A stretch of 64,000 nt of DNA from Deinococcus sp. KNUC1210 (GTDB lineage: Bacteria; Deinococcota; Deinococci; Deinococcales; Deinococcaceae), in contig NZ_CP092194.1 in the NCBI RefSeq assembly GCF_022344005.1, forward strand, positions 124,001 through 188,000, read 5' to 3'. Made by a program: the position numbers and the translations under genes. The notes below the pieces were generated by a model that had not been told where the DNA came from, made no database searches, and saw only the letters and a program-made list of their open reading frames with translations. Position 1 is the first letter of the stretch. The number at the start of each line of letters is the position of its first letter. Below are positions 16,818-25,107 of this stretch, piece after piece.

Positions 16818-17572
16818 TGGCAGATGACGAACTGAGCGGACAGGTGGCCCTGGTGACAGGCGGCGCGGGCGGCATCGGGGCGGCGATCTGCGCGGCACTG
16901 GCCGGAGCGGGCGCAACGGTGCTGGTGGGCTACGCGGGCAATCCGCAGCGGGCGGAAGCTCTGGCCTCGCAGCTCGGCGGGCCGGGTCAGCACCGCGCAT
17001 TGCTGACCCGCGTCGACGACAGCAGCACCCTTGAAGCGGCGGCGCAGGCTGTTCAGGCCCACGAGGGGCGGCTGGATCTTCTGGTCAACAATGCCGGGAT
17101 CACCACGCCCGTGCCGCACCACGATCTGGACGGCCTGAGCGACGAGTGGATCGACACCATTCTGCGGGTGAACGTGCGCGGAGCCTTCGCCTGCGTGCGG
17201 GCCTTCGCGCCGCTGCTGCGGGCGGGCGGAAGCGGGCTGGTGGTCAATATCAGCAGCATCGCCGGGCGCACCGGCATGGGAAGCAATGTCGCCTACTGTG
17301 CCAGCAAGGCCGCACTCGACTCGGTAACGCGCAGTCTGGGCCGCGCCCTTGCTCCCGATATACGGGTGCTGAGCGTCTCGCCCGGCTGGGTCGATGGTGA
17401 CTACGCCCGCCTGATGCCGCCCGAACTGATCGCGGCGCAGGCCGAGCGCACGCCCCTGGGCCGCATCGCCCGCCCGCAGGAGGTGGCCCGCGCTGTGCTG
17501 GCCGCCGCCACCCACCTGACCTTCAGTACCGGCTGCATCATCCCGGTCGACGGCGGCAGACCGCTCAGCTGA
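16817..17572 (+). CDS. Short-chain dehydrogenase/reductase (SDR)
   Basis: 251-residue classical SDR. Nucleotide-binding TGGAGGIG (about residues 15-22), NNAG (about 92), catalytic Ser in SSIAG, YxxxK as YCASK (about residues 159-163), and the end GCIIPVDGGRPLS. The ATG at 16817 shares one base with the regulator's stop. Reversible oxidation of an alcohol group with NAD(P) is expected. It is the last gene of the rightward operon and is co-expressed with the regulator, so it is probably another redox step on the imported substrate. Confidence 0.9.
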   Translation: MADDELSGQVALVTGGAGGIGAAICAALAGAGATVLVGYAGNPQRAEALASQLGGPGQHRALLTRVDDSSTLEAAAQAVQAHEGRLDLLVNNAGITTPVPHHDLDGLSDEWIDTILRVNVRGAFACVRAFAPLLRAGGSGLVVNISSIAGRTGMGSNVAYCASKAALDSVTRSLGRALAPDIRVLSVSPGWVDGDYARLMPPELIAAQAERTPLGRIARPQEVARAVLAAATHLTFSTGCIIPVDGGRPLS

Positions 17573-17596
17573 GGGCCGAAGCAGGCACGGGAAACC

Positions 17597-18031
17597 CTAT
17601 TTCGTCCCCTTGGGCCGCGCCGAGTACACCTGAGCGGGCGTGAGGGTGTCGCCGCGTGCCGCCCCGATTTCTGCGGGACTGTACGGCATTTCGGTGGCCG
17701 GCAGGGTGTTGCCCCACCGGGTCGAAACTTCGTTCAGGATCGCCGCGAGTTCGGCGTCGCTGAGCTGCGAAAATCCGGGCATCGCCCCGTTGAAGGCCTT
17801 GCCGTTCACCTGAATCGCTCCCGTCAGCCCGAACAGCACCACCCTGACGGTGTAGGCTCGCCCACCCGCCGCGAGCAGATCGGGAAAGTGTCCTGCCAGG
17901 GGCGGAAAAGCTCCGGGAATGCCGCGCCCGGTCGCCTGATGACAGGCCGCACAGTTCGCGGTATACAGGCTTTTGCCGTTCTGGGCGCTGGCAAACGAAC
18001 TGGCCGCAGCCAGCAGCAGCAGATACTTCAT
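17597..18031 (-). CDS. Exported c-type cytochrome (single haem)
   Basis: 144 residues with a signal peptide (MKYLLLLAAASSFASA) and one haem site CAACH (about residues 31-35), with the axial Met probably in GAMPGFSQL (about 84). It belongs with the small mono-haem cytochrome c family seen next to gluconate/alcohol dehydrogenases. Its gene is last in the leftward set G2DH3-GMC-TatA-cytochrome, so it should accept electrons from the flavoprotein outside the cytoplasm and pass them to the respiratory chain. Confidence 0.88.
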   Translation of the reverse strand: MKYLLLLAAASSFASAQNGKSLYTANCAACHQATGRGIPGAFPPLAGHFPDLLAAGGRAYTVRVVLFGLTGAIQVNGKAFNGAMPGFSQLSDAELAAILNEVSTRWGNTLPATEMPYSPAEIGAARGDTLTPAQVYSARPKGTK

Positions 18032-18097
18032 CTGTCCACCTGTCCGCGTCCTGCTGCCGGGTTCAGTTGCTGGAGAGCAGGACGCGTCAACACAGTG

Positions 18098-18280
18098 CTA
18101 TTCGTCGGCGTGGTCGCTGCTCTCTGACCCGGAACCGCGCATCAGTTCGCGTCCAGCCCTGCGAAATTCACGGATACCTTCTCCCAGACCCCTGCCCATT
18201 TCGGGAAGTTTCCGAGCACCGAACAGCAGAATCACGACGACAACGAGCAGGACGAGTTCAAGAGGGCCGATCCCTGGCAT
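18098..18280 (-). CDS. tatA: TatA/E-type twin-arginine translocase subunit
   Basis: 60-residue Tat pore subunit: short N-terminus, one helix (LELVLLVVVVILLFGARKL, about residues 7-25) with the FG hinge, and an amphipathic helix LPEMGRGLGEGIREF. SD site AAGGAG before the ATG at 18280. It sits inside the dehydrogenase operon, directly after the GMC gene, whose partner subunit has a twin-arginine signal. This suggests a dedicated or dosage-matched TatA; no TatC is visible here. Confidence 0.9.
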   Translation of the reverse strand: MPGIGPLELVLLVVVVILLFGARKLPEMGRGLGEGIREFRRAGRELMRGSGSESSDHADE

Positions 18281-18312
18281 GGTGCTCCTTCCCCGAGGTG
18301 GGGCGCTGTGGT

Positions 18313-20067
18313 TCAGGTCAGAAAGCCGGGGTTTTTGAGATAGCGTTTGATCAGGGCGTCGGCCAGCCGGTAGGTCATGGCCCCCACCGTGCCGGTCGGA
18401 TTGAAGCCGCTGTTATGCGGAAACGAGCTCGCGCCCACCACGAACAGGTTTGAAACCTGATGGTGCTGCATGTACGGATTGACCACGCTGGTGGAAGGGT
18501 CCATGCCCATGATGGCCCCGCCCTGGTTGTGGGTGCTCTGATAGGGCACGATGCTGTAGTGTTCCGGCAGGCCGCGTCCGACGACGTTTTTGGCTCCCAT
18601 GGCGGTCAGGATTTTGGTGGTGATCGCCGTGAGGTACTGACTGCGCTTGCTCTCGTTGCCCCGGTAGTCGAAGGTCATCCGCACGAGCGGCAGGCCGTAG
18701 GCGTCGCGGTAGGTGGGATCGAGATCGAGGTGATTCGACCGGAAGGGCAGCGACGAAACCTGAGCGCCGATGCCGACCGCATGGTTGTAAGCCTGTGCTG
18801 CTGCCCGCTTCCAGGCGCTGCCCCACGCGGCTCCGCCCGGATTGCTCTGAATGGGCCGCGCCCCGGCAGACGAAGCCGAGATCGAACCGCCATGCAGGAA
18901 CCCCAGCCCGGTGTGATCGAAATGATCGCCGTTGAAATCGTCGATGACCACGCTCTCCGCTCCGGCTCCGGCAAACACCTTCAGGTCTTTGTCGTCGAGT
19001 GTGCCGCCCGCCCCCGCGCTCAGCTGATAGGTGTAGTTGCGCCCCACCGTCCCCTTGTTGGTGACCGGGTCGTAGACTTCCCCGATCTTCGAGACCAGCA
19101 GCAGCTTGACGTTGCCGAACGTAAAACTGGTCAGGAAGATCATGTCGGCAGGCTGCTCGATTTCCTCGCCGGTCAGCAGGTCGATGTACGTGACGCTGAC
19201 GGCCCGCTTGCCGCTGCTGTCCATGTTCACACGGACGACGTTGGCATTGTGCCGGACCTCGAATTTTCCGGTTGCCAGGGCAGTCGGAAGCACGGTGTTG
19301 TTCGGACTGGCCTTGGCGTTGTAATCGCAGCCGAAACGCTCGCAGTGGCCGCAGTACATGCACGCGCCCAGCGCCTGACCATCCGGATTGGTGTACGGCT
19401 GGGTCATGTTGGCCGAGGGGCCGGGAAACGGGTGATAGCCCATGCCCTGGGTCGCCGTCTGAAACAGGTCGCCCAGCTGTGAGCGCTTCATCGGTGGGTT
19501 GGGATACTCGCTCGCCCGCGCTCCCTCGAAGGGATTGCCGCCCGGCTGAATCTTGCCCTGAAGATTGCCAGCCTTCCCGCCGATGCCAGCCGTGCGCTCG
19601 AACTTGTCGTAGAACGGTTCGAGCTGCTGGTACGTGACGCCCCAGTCCTGAATCTGCATGTCCTCGTCGATGGCTCCCTGACCGTACCGCGCCCGCGTCT
19701 GACTCAGAATTTCAAAGTCGTAGGGCGTCCAGCGCCAGGTCTGACCGTTCCAGTGGGCACCCGCGCCCCCGGTGCCGCTCCCCAGCAGAAACGATCCGAG
19801 CTGCCGCATGGGCAGGGCTGTCTGCTCGGCGGCGTTGCGAAAGGTCAGGGTATCGCGGCTCACGTCCTGCGCCAGCCCGAAACGGATGCCGTACTTCAGT
19901 TCGTCGCGGATATGGGGAAAGGCGAATTCGATGTTCGAATCGCGGAAGGGGCCGCGCTCCAGACCCACCACCGACACACCCGCCCGCGTCAGTTCGGCGG
20001 CGAGAATCCCGCCTGTCCAGCCTACTCCGACCATCACGGCGTCTACAGCAGGAAGCTTCTTTGCCAT
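18313..20067 (-). CDS. GMC-family flavoprotein dehydrogenase (gluconate 2-dehydrogenase large-subunit type)
   Basis: 584-residue FAD enzyme. The N-terminal dinucleotide fold reads VDAVMVGVGWTGGILAAEL with the acidic end of strand 2 at GLERGP. The substrate-domain end has SFPHNSGFNPTGTVGAM with the catalytic His. A Cys cluster CMYCGHCERFGC (about residues 225-236) is typical of this subgroup and may bind Fe-S. The protein has no signal of its own and could be carried out by the Tat signal of the small subunit at 20078-20833. It oxidises sugar acids or alcohols; electrons go to the cytochrome gene downstream. SD GAGGAG before the ATG at 20067. Confidence 0.88.
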   Translation of the reverse strand: MAKKLPAVDAVMVGVGWTGGILAAELTRAGVSVVGLERGPFRDSNIEFAFPHIRDELKYGIRFGLAQDVSRDTLTFRNAAEQTALPMRQLGSFLLGSGTGGAGAHWNGQTWRWTPYDFEILSQTRARYGQGAIDEDMQIQDWGVTYQQLEPFYDKFERTAGIGGKAGNLQGKIQPGGNPFEGARASEYPNPPMKRSQLGDLFQTATQGMGYHPFPGPSANMTQPYTNPDGQALGACMYCGHCERFGCDYNAKASPNNTVLPTALATGKFEVRHNANVVRVNMDSSGKRAVSVTYIDLLTGEEIEQPADMIFLTSFTFGNVKLLLVSKIGEVYDPVTNKGTVGRNYTYQLSAGAGGTLDDKDLKVFAGAGAESVVIDDFNGDHFDHTGLGFLHGGSISASSAGARPIQSNPGGAAWGSAWKRAAAQAYNHAVGIGAQVSSLPFRSNHLDLDPTYRDAYGLPLVRMTFDYRGNESKRSQYLTAITTKILTAMGAKNVVGRGLPEHYSIVPYQSTHNQGGAIMGMDPSTSVVNPYMQHHQVSNLFVVGASSFPHNSGFNPTGTVGAMTYRLADALIKRYLKNPGFLT

Positions 20068-20077
20068 GGCATGCTCC

Positions 20078-20833
20078 TCAGCGTGGGTTGTCTTCCGTAT
20101 AGCTGCCGATACTCGCGTAGGTCAGCGGAAACGGCGTGGTGTACTGCTCGATGATCTGGCTGTACCCCGGCTGAACACCGGGATAGCCGATCAGTTTCCA
20201 GCCCACCATCTGCGCGTTGCCTCCGTAGGTCGGATCGGCAAAAAAGCCTTCCTTGGTGTTCTGAAGCAGGAAGGCAAAGAAGGTGCGGGCGGGCAGGCGG
20301 CCCAGGTCGATCTCGCCTTTCTCCAGTCCCGAAAGGACCGTGTCCTGCTGCGCGGCGCTCAGATCGGCAAAGTCGGCCTTGAACTGCTTCTGGGTGTAGT
20401 CGTTGACGAGCGGAATGGCCGCCCGGTACACCTCGCTGGGTTTGAGCGGAAGCTGATAGCCCTGCTGCGGCGTTCCCTGCTGCCACGGTCCCTGCCAGTA
20501 CCAGCGCCCGGCCTCGCCGTACCAGCCCGCGAGCTGACCGTCGATGTAGTACGCTACGCCCGCTTCCAGTGCGCCCGGCCCGAGGTCATCCTTGGGAATG
20601 AGCCGCGCCACCGCCGCCTCGACGAAGGCCGATTCGGTGCTGTTGAAGAACACATAGGTATACGGAGACGCGCCAGTGGGCGTGGCCGCAGGCATCGCGG
20701 GCATGGCCGGAGGTGCGGCAGGCTGGGCCTGCGCTTCCACACTGGGAGGTTCTGCGACAGCACCTATCCCGAGGCTGACGGCGGCCAGTCCCAGGCCCTT
20801 GAGAAACTTCCGTCGCTCGTTCGCATCCGACAT
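20078..20833 (-). CDS. Gluconate 2-dehydrogenase subunit 3-family protein, Tat-exported
   Basis: 251 residues with an N-terminal twin-arginine signal NERRKFLKGLGLAAVSLG. A Pro/Ala-rich linker (about 30-50) precedes the subunit-3 domain (FNSTESAFVEAAVARLIPKD, about 60-80; the end AQMVGWKLIGYPG). This small subunit normally chaperones and co-exports the flavoprotein through Tat. The ATG at 20833 has a GGGAGG site and the GMC gene follows after 10 bp. It is the first gene of the set. Confidence 0.88.
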   Translation of the reverse strand: MSDANERRKFLKGLGLAAVSLGIGAVAEPPSVEAQAQPAAPPAMPAMPAATPTGASPYTYVFFNSTESAFVEAAVARLIPKDDLGPGALEAGVAYYIDGQLAGWYGEAGRWYWQGPWQQGTPQQGYQLPLKPSEVYRAAIPLVNDYTQKQFKADFADLSAAQQDTVLSGLEKGEIDLGRLPARTFFAFLLQNTKEGFFADPTYGGNAQMVGWKLIGYPGVQPGYSQIIEQYTTPFPLTYASIGSYTEDNPR

Positions 20834-21199
20834 ACTGCCTCCCTGACTTCACACCAGAAGGACGATGTACTGAGCTGCCGACCCGCCACGTGATTCCCTG
20901 TGCAGAACTTCCTGGACCATGTTCGTGGTCTGCTTCCGGTCAACGTTTTGAACGCACGTCTGTGAACCATGACGCAGCAGGTGTTCTGTACACACCGGGC
21001 ATGCATTGAACATGAGCTGTGCCTTCCAGCCGGAGGAAGAGGTGCATACCATACATTGGGAACATCTGAACCCTACAACCGGATGAATTTAATGTCAAGG
21101 CCCTCATATAACAGGGTTTCTCCCCTCAGAAAAGCTGCTGAGGGGAGAGAAGAACATGAGAGACCTGATTGTTGGAGGGTACCGGGTTGGAAGTGGGCT
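20834..21199. other. Intergenic region upstream of the dehydrogenase operon
   Basis: 366 bp without a supported gene. It should hold the leftward promoter of the dehydrogenase operon; TATGGT at 21048-21053 on the minus strand, with TTGTAG 19 bp upstream, is a weak candidate. The hairpin at 21119-21148 follows the last receiver gene. Confidence 0.45.
21119..21148. terminator. Perfect 11-bp hairpin after the receiver genes
   Basis: TCTCCCCTCAG (21119-21129) pairs with CTGAGGGGAGA (21138-21148) around an 8-base loop. It lies 50 bp past the stop at 21200 and is a probable transcription-end structure, although no T-run follows on the minus strand. Confidence 0.5.
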
Positions 21200-21649
21200 T
21201 CAGGGCGCGTCTTCCAGCCCCAGCAGCGGAGCGACCACCTTCCAGAGCTGCTGGCGCGAAAAGGGCTTTGTCAGCAGGGCGCGGGCACCGAGTTCCATCG
21301 AACGGCGCTGATCGGAGTCTGCGCCGCGTGCAGTCACGACCACCACGGGCAGCGGCGTTTCATGGGTGTTCAGGGCAGCCAGCAGTCCAAAGCCGTCCAG
21401 CTTGGGCATGTGCAGGTCGGTCACGATGGCAGCGACCTGCGGGTGTTCGGCCAGCACGCCCAGTGCCTGTTCGCCATTGGCAGCCGACAGAACGTCGCAG
21501 CCGTTCAGTTTCAGAATCGAGGTGATCAGCAGATTGATGTACGGCTCGTCATCCACCACCAGCACGGTGCGTTTCGGAAGGCCGGGCAGCGCAGCGCTGC
21601 TCAGGAGATCGGTGGAAAACGTGGGCGGAGGGTCTGGCAGGGGCGTCAT
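21200..21649 (-). CDS. Response regulator receiver-domain protein
   Basis: 149-residue receiver-only protein with a short Pro-rich N-terminus. The receiver has the acidic pair VDDEP, the phosphoacceptor Asp in IVTDLHMPKLDG, the Thr/Ser switch in VVVTARG and the Lys in LLTKPFS. There is no output domain. The ATG at 21649 overlaps the upstream receiver stop by 4 bp. Probably a phosphorelay partner of the kinase at 22017-24443, adjacent to the exopolysaccharide locus. Confidence 0.88.
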   Translation of the reverse strand: MTPLPDPPPTFSTDLLSSAALPGLPKRTVLVVDDEPYINLLITSILKLNGCDVLSAANGEQALGVLAEHPQVAAIVTDLHMPKLDGFGLLAALNTHETPLPVVVVTARGADSDQRRSMELGARALLTKPFSRQQLWKVVAPLLGLEDAP

Positions 21650-22020
21650 GCGGTCTCCGGCAGGCGTTCGCGCACCGTTCGGAGGAGTCCGCTGGGACTG
21701 AAGGGCTTGACGAGGTAGCCGTCGGCTCCGACCCGCTTGCCTTCGAGCAGATCGCTCTGCTGCCCCCGTGCCGACACCAGCAGCACCTGACAGTGCGAGA
21801 GCTGACGGGTGTTCTTGATGGCCTGACACACCTGGAGCCCGTCCAGCCGCCCGGGCATCATTACATCCAGAATCATCAGATCGGGAATGAGTTCGTGGGC
21901 CAGCCGCAGCGCCTCTTCCCCGTTGGTCGCCTCATACAGTTCGTAGGGCGTCTGCCTCAGGGTCAGCCGGATCAGGGCACGCAGTTCGGGATAATCGTCG
22001 ACAATCAGGATTCGGGTCAT
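21646..22020 (-). CDS. CheY-like response regulator
   Basis: 124-residue single receiver: acidic pair VDDY, phosphoacceptor Asp in LMILDVMMPGRLDG, Ser in VLLVSARG and Lys in YLVKPFS. No DNA-binding output. ATGA overlap with the kinase gene upstream and with the second receiver downstream, so kinase and both receivers form one translational unit. How two stand-alone receivers signal is open; one may act as phosphate sink. Confidence 0.9.
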   Translation of the reverse strand: MTRILIVDDYPELRALIRLTLRQTPYELYEATNGEEALRLAHELIPDLMILDVMMPGRLDGLQVCQAIKNTRQLSHCQVLLVSARGQQSDLLEGKRVGADGYLVKPFSPSGLLRTVRERLPETA

Positions 22021-24443
22021 AGGTGTACTCCTGGCAGAGGCAGGGTGAGTGTGGCCAGCGTGCCCTCACCGACACTGCTTTCAAGGTGAATCAGACCGCC
22101 GTGACGGTCGACGATCTCACGGACCAGCGAGAGGCCCAGGCCCGTTCCGGGGATGCTGCCCGAGCTGTCGGCGCGGTAAAACCGCTCGAAGGCCCGCGCC
22201 AGCTGATCGGCCCGCATGCCGATGCCGTGATCGCGCACGCTGACATTGACCTCTGTGCCCTGCACGCAGGCGTTGATGATGACGGGCGCGTCGGCAGGCG
22301 AATATTTGAAGGCGTTCGAGATCAGATTTCCCAGCGCCTGTTGCAGTTTGTTGCCGTCCACCGCGACAGTGGGCAGCGCCGGATCGATCTGCACCTGAAC
22401 CCGGTTGCGCTGCCCCGGCGGAACGAACGCTTCGAGGGTGTGTTCGATCAGCGGGGACAGCGGCTGCTCGATGATCCGGAAGTCTTTGCCCGCCCTGGCC
22501 TCGATCCGCGCCAGATCCAGCAGTTCGTTCAGGAGCTGCACCAGACGCTCGGCCTGACGGTAGATGATCTCGGCCATCTCACGCGAGGTCGCCGGGTCGA
22601 GTTCCTGCGAGTGCAGCAGTTCGGCAAATCCGTAGATGCTCGCCATCGGGGTCCTGAGTTCGTGGGCCGCCGTCGAGAGGAACTCGGTCTTCATGTTGCT
22701 GACCTCGGTTTCGTGGGTCACGTCGCGGAAATACATGACGTAGCCCGAGAGGTCGCTCTGATCGTCGAGCCGCCGCACGCTGCGCTTCAGCACACGCGGC
22801 GTGGGGCGAACCAGAGCCAGCACGTCGAAGGTGTCGTGAGTAAAGGTCGAGGGAAACGGCTGCGCCGGATCGCTCAGGCGCGCCAGCGAGGCGGTCACGT
22901 CCGGTTCCGACTGCCCCAGCAGGGCGGCGCGGGACAGGCCGGTCATCTCCAGAAAGGCCGGATTGACATCCACCACCCGCTGCTGATGATCGAACATCAC
23001 GAAGCCGTCCGGGCTGACACGGAACACTGAGTCGAGCTGCTGCGTGCGTTCCTGAAGCCGCCGTTCTGCGGCTGTGCGGTCGGTGATATCGCGTACGAAG
23101 CCGGTATACAGCGCGGGCGTCACAGGCAGCCGGACCACCGACAGTTCGACCGGAAAGTGTGCTCCGTCGGCCCGCTGTGCAGTCAGTTCCAGCCGCTGAC
23201 CGAGGATGCGGCCCCTGCCGTCGGTTCTCAGCCGCTCCATTCCCCGCTGATGATCGGCCCGCATATCCGGTGGGATGATCAGTTCGGACAGCATGCGGCC
23301 GAGCGCGTGGTTGCGGGAAATCGCGAAGATCCGTTCGGCGGCAGGATTGAACTCCGTCACCCGGCCCGCGTCGTCGGACGTGATGATGGCGTCCAGACTG
23401 GAACGGATGATCGCCTGACTGCGGGCCTCGCTTTCCCGCAGCTGAAGCTCGGCCCGGCGCTGTTCGAGCATCTGTCCGAGCCACTGCGCCATCAGTCGCA
23501 GGAACGCCTGTTCGCTGTGCAGCGCGGGTGTGCCGTCGCGGCGGCTGTAGGCGAGGACGCCGTGGCGCTGTCCACCCAGCGCCACGGGCACGATCAGCGA
23601 CCTCATTTCGCCGGTTGACAGTGCTGCGCTTTTCAGCAGCAGGTCGGTCTGCTGCTGCGCCTCGCCTGCCACCGCCACCGGCTGAAGCTTGCCCTCCTGA
23701 TAACACGCGAAGATGCCCGCGGAGGCATCGAAGGTGTCCATTCCGACGTTCAGAAGCTGCTGAATCTGGGTGTCCTGATCGGGTTCGGGGGCCGAGGTCA
23801 CCTCGTAGAGCTGATGCAGGCGGGCCGCATACTGCTGCGCTTCGCGGGTCCGGTCGGCCTCCAGTGCCACCGCGTGTGCGGCGTCGTGCTGGAAACGTCG
23901 CAGCACCAGTCCGGCAGACAGCGCCAGCAGCAGGGCCAACACGCTCAGGATGACCTCGACCAGATTGAGGTCGCGGGCGAGCTGTGCCCGCTGACTGCTC
24001 AGGGCGGCAACGGCTCCGGCGTAGGCGTTCTGGGCGTCGTCCAGCAGCTTCTGGAGGCGCACGGTTCCGGCGGGGCCGCGCAGCTGAGCCACGTTCAGCG
24101 CCGCAGCGGTCTTCAGGGCGCGGCTCAGCGCGGCGGCACTCTCATCGTCGAGCTTGTCGACGAACAGGTCGTTGGAAACGATCTCGGCTTTGCTCTGAAG
24201 CACGGCAATATCGTCGTTGAGCACGGCATCCGAGCTGTCGCGGGCGGCACTGACCGATGTGACCGCCACCTGACGCACCAGTTCCGAAAACGCCCACCCG
24301 GTCAGGCTGACACTGGAGAGTTCCGTTGCCCGGTTCAGCCGAACGGCAGCCGTCAGGAACGCGGCCAGCACCAGCACGATCAGCGCCGTCAGTGCCCGGA
24401 ACCGGAATTTCGGCGGCGCTGCTGGCGGGGCAAGCCCGTTCAT
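22017..24443 (-). CDS. Hybrid-sensing membrane histidine kinase (GAF, PAS, HisKA, HATPase)
   Basis: 808 residues. Two membrane helices (RALTALIVLVLAAFLTAAV, about 16-34; LSVLALLLALSAGLVL, about 165-180) bracket an extracytoplasmic sensor. Then a GAF-like domain (about 210-340), two PAS domains (first around DAIITSDDAGRVTEFNPAA, second around PDGFVMFDHQQRVVDVNPAF), HisKA with His594 in AAHELRTPMASIYG, and HATPase (N-box NLISNAFKYSP, G-box GTGLGLSLV). It autophosphorylates and feeds the two receivers encoded next. It may control the exopolysaccharide genes upstream; that is inferred from position only. Confidence 0.92.
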   Translation of the reverse strand: MNGLAPPAAPPKFRFRALTALIVLVLAAFLTAAVRLNRATELSSVSLTGWAFSELVRQVAVTSVSAARDSSDAVLNDDIAVLQSKAEIVSNDLFVDKLDDESAAALSRALKTAAALNVAQLRGPAGTVRLQKLLDDAQNAYAGAVAALSSQRAQLARDLNLVEVILSVLALLLALSAGLVLRRFQHDAAHAVALEADRTREAQQYAARLHQLYEVTSAPEPDQDTQIQQLLNVGMDTFDASAGIFACYQEGKLQPVAVAGEAQQQTDLLLKSAALSTGEMRSLIVPVALGGQRHGVLAYSRRDGTPALHSEQAFLRLMAQWLGQMLEQRRAELQLRESEARSQAIIRSSLDAIITSDDAGRVTEFNPAAERIFAISRNHALGRMLSELIIPPDMRADHQRGMERLRTDGRGRILGQRLELTAQRADGAHFPVELSVVRLPVTPALYTGFVRDITDRTAAERRLQERTQQLDSVFRVSPDGFVMFDHQQRVVDVNPAFLEMTGLSRAALLGQSEPDVTASLARLSDPAQPFPSTFTHDTFDVLALVRPTPRVLKRSVRRLDDQSDLSGYVMYFRDVTHETEVSNMKTEFLSTAAHELRTPMASIYGFAELLHSQELDPATSREMAEIIYRQAERLVQLLNELLDLARIEARAGKDFRIIEQPLSPLIEHTLEAFVPPGQRNRVQVQIDPALPTVAVDGNKLQQALGNLISNAFKYSPADAPVIINACVQGTEVNVSVRDHGIGMRADQLARAFERFYRADSSGSIPGTGLGLSLVREIVDRHGGLIHLESSVGEGTLATLTLPLPGVHL

Positions 24444-24488
24444 GCACGGTGCCTCGACAGGTGCCGTTTTACACTGCCGGAGACCATC

Positions 24489-25025
24489 TCACTTGACCTC
24501 GATGCGTTCGAGTTGCCAGACCCAGGCTGCGTCGTAGAGGTTGTGATCGAGCTTGTAGGCCTGATAGGGAAAGACCAGATACACCGGCCCCTGATTGCTG
24601 AGCTTCAGCGGCTTGCCGTCGGCCTCCAGCGCCAGCACCAGCGGAACGTTGTCCAGCGGCTTCAGATCGAGGACCGTGCGGTAGTGGTCGTGTGCCGCCA
24701 GCACCAGGCGACTGTCCTGAGCGACCCCGGCGGCCCGCAGCACCGACGACAGCAGTGGGCCGACATACTGCACCTTGCGGTTTTTCAGAGCCGGATCGGG
24801 GGTGGTGTAGCTGACCAGCCCGAGGGCGGCCAGCTGGTCGCGGGTGAAGGAATGTTCCTGACCTCCCGCGTCCTGAACACGCAGGAGCACGCCCGTCGCC
24901 GCGTCGCTGGCCGGTGTCAGGTGCGCGACGGCGACGGTGGCCGGGGCATGGGTACAGGCGCTCAGCAGCAGCGGAAGGAGCAGCACGTTGAGTGGCCGGT
25001 GGAAAAGGTGACGGACGTGATTCAT
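24489..25025 (-). CDS. Lipoprotein with molybdopterin-oxidoreductase-like domain
   Basis: 178 residues. Lipoprotein signal with lipobox LLLSAC (Cys about residue 21). The mature part resembles the oxidoreductase molybdopterin-binding-like fold found in secreted proteins (FTRDQLAALGLVSYTTPDP, KVQYVGPLLSSVLRAAGV and the end GPVYLVFPYQAYKLDHN). The conserved Cys that would bind the cofactor is not seen, so a non-catalytic role is likely. The start at 25025 has a GGGAG site. It follows the AlgX-like gene and ends the acetylation set. Its function is unknown. Confidence 0.65.
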   Translation of the reverse strand: MNHVRHLFHRPLNVLLLPLLLSACTHAPATVAVAHLTPASDAATGVLLRVQDAGGQEHSFTRDQLAALGLVSYTTPDPALKNRKVQYVGPLLSSVLRAAGVAQDSRLVLAAHDHYRTVLDLKPLDNVPLVLALEADGKPLKLSNQGPVYLVFPYQAYKLDHNLYDAAWVWQLERIEVK

Positions 25026-25107
25026 GAGCATCTCCCGGAAGCGTGACCTGAGCGCCGAACAGTGAAGGGAAGGAGGGGGTACGCCGAACGGGTCGGGTTG
25101 AGCAGGG

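Noticed and set aside
21040..21060. GCATACCATAC as another operator for the LacI-type regulator
   Set aside because: Only one half-site matches TGCATACGTATGCA; no central palindrome.
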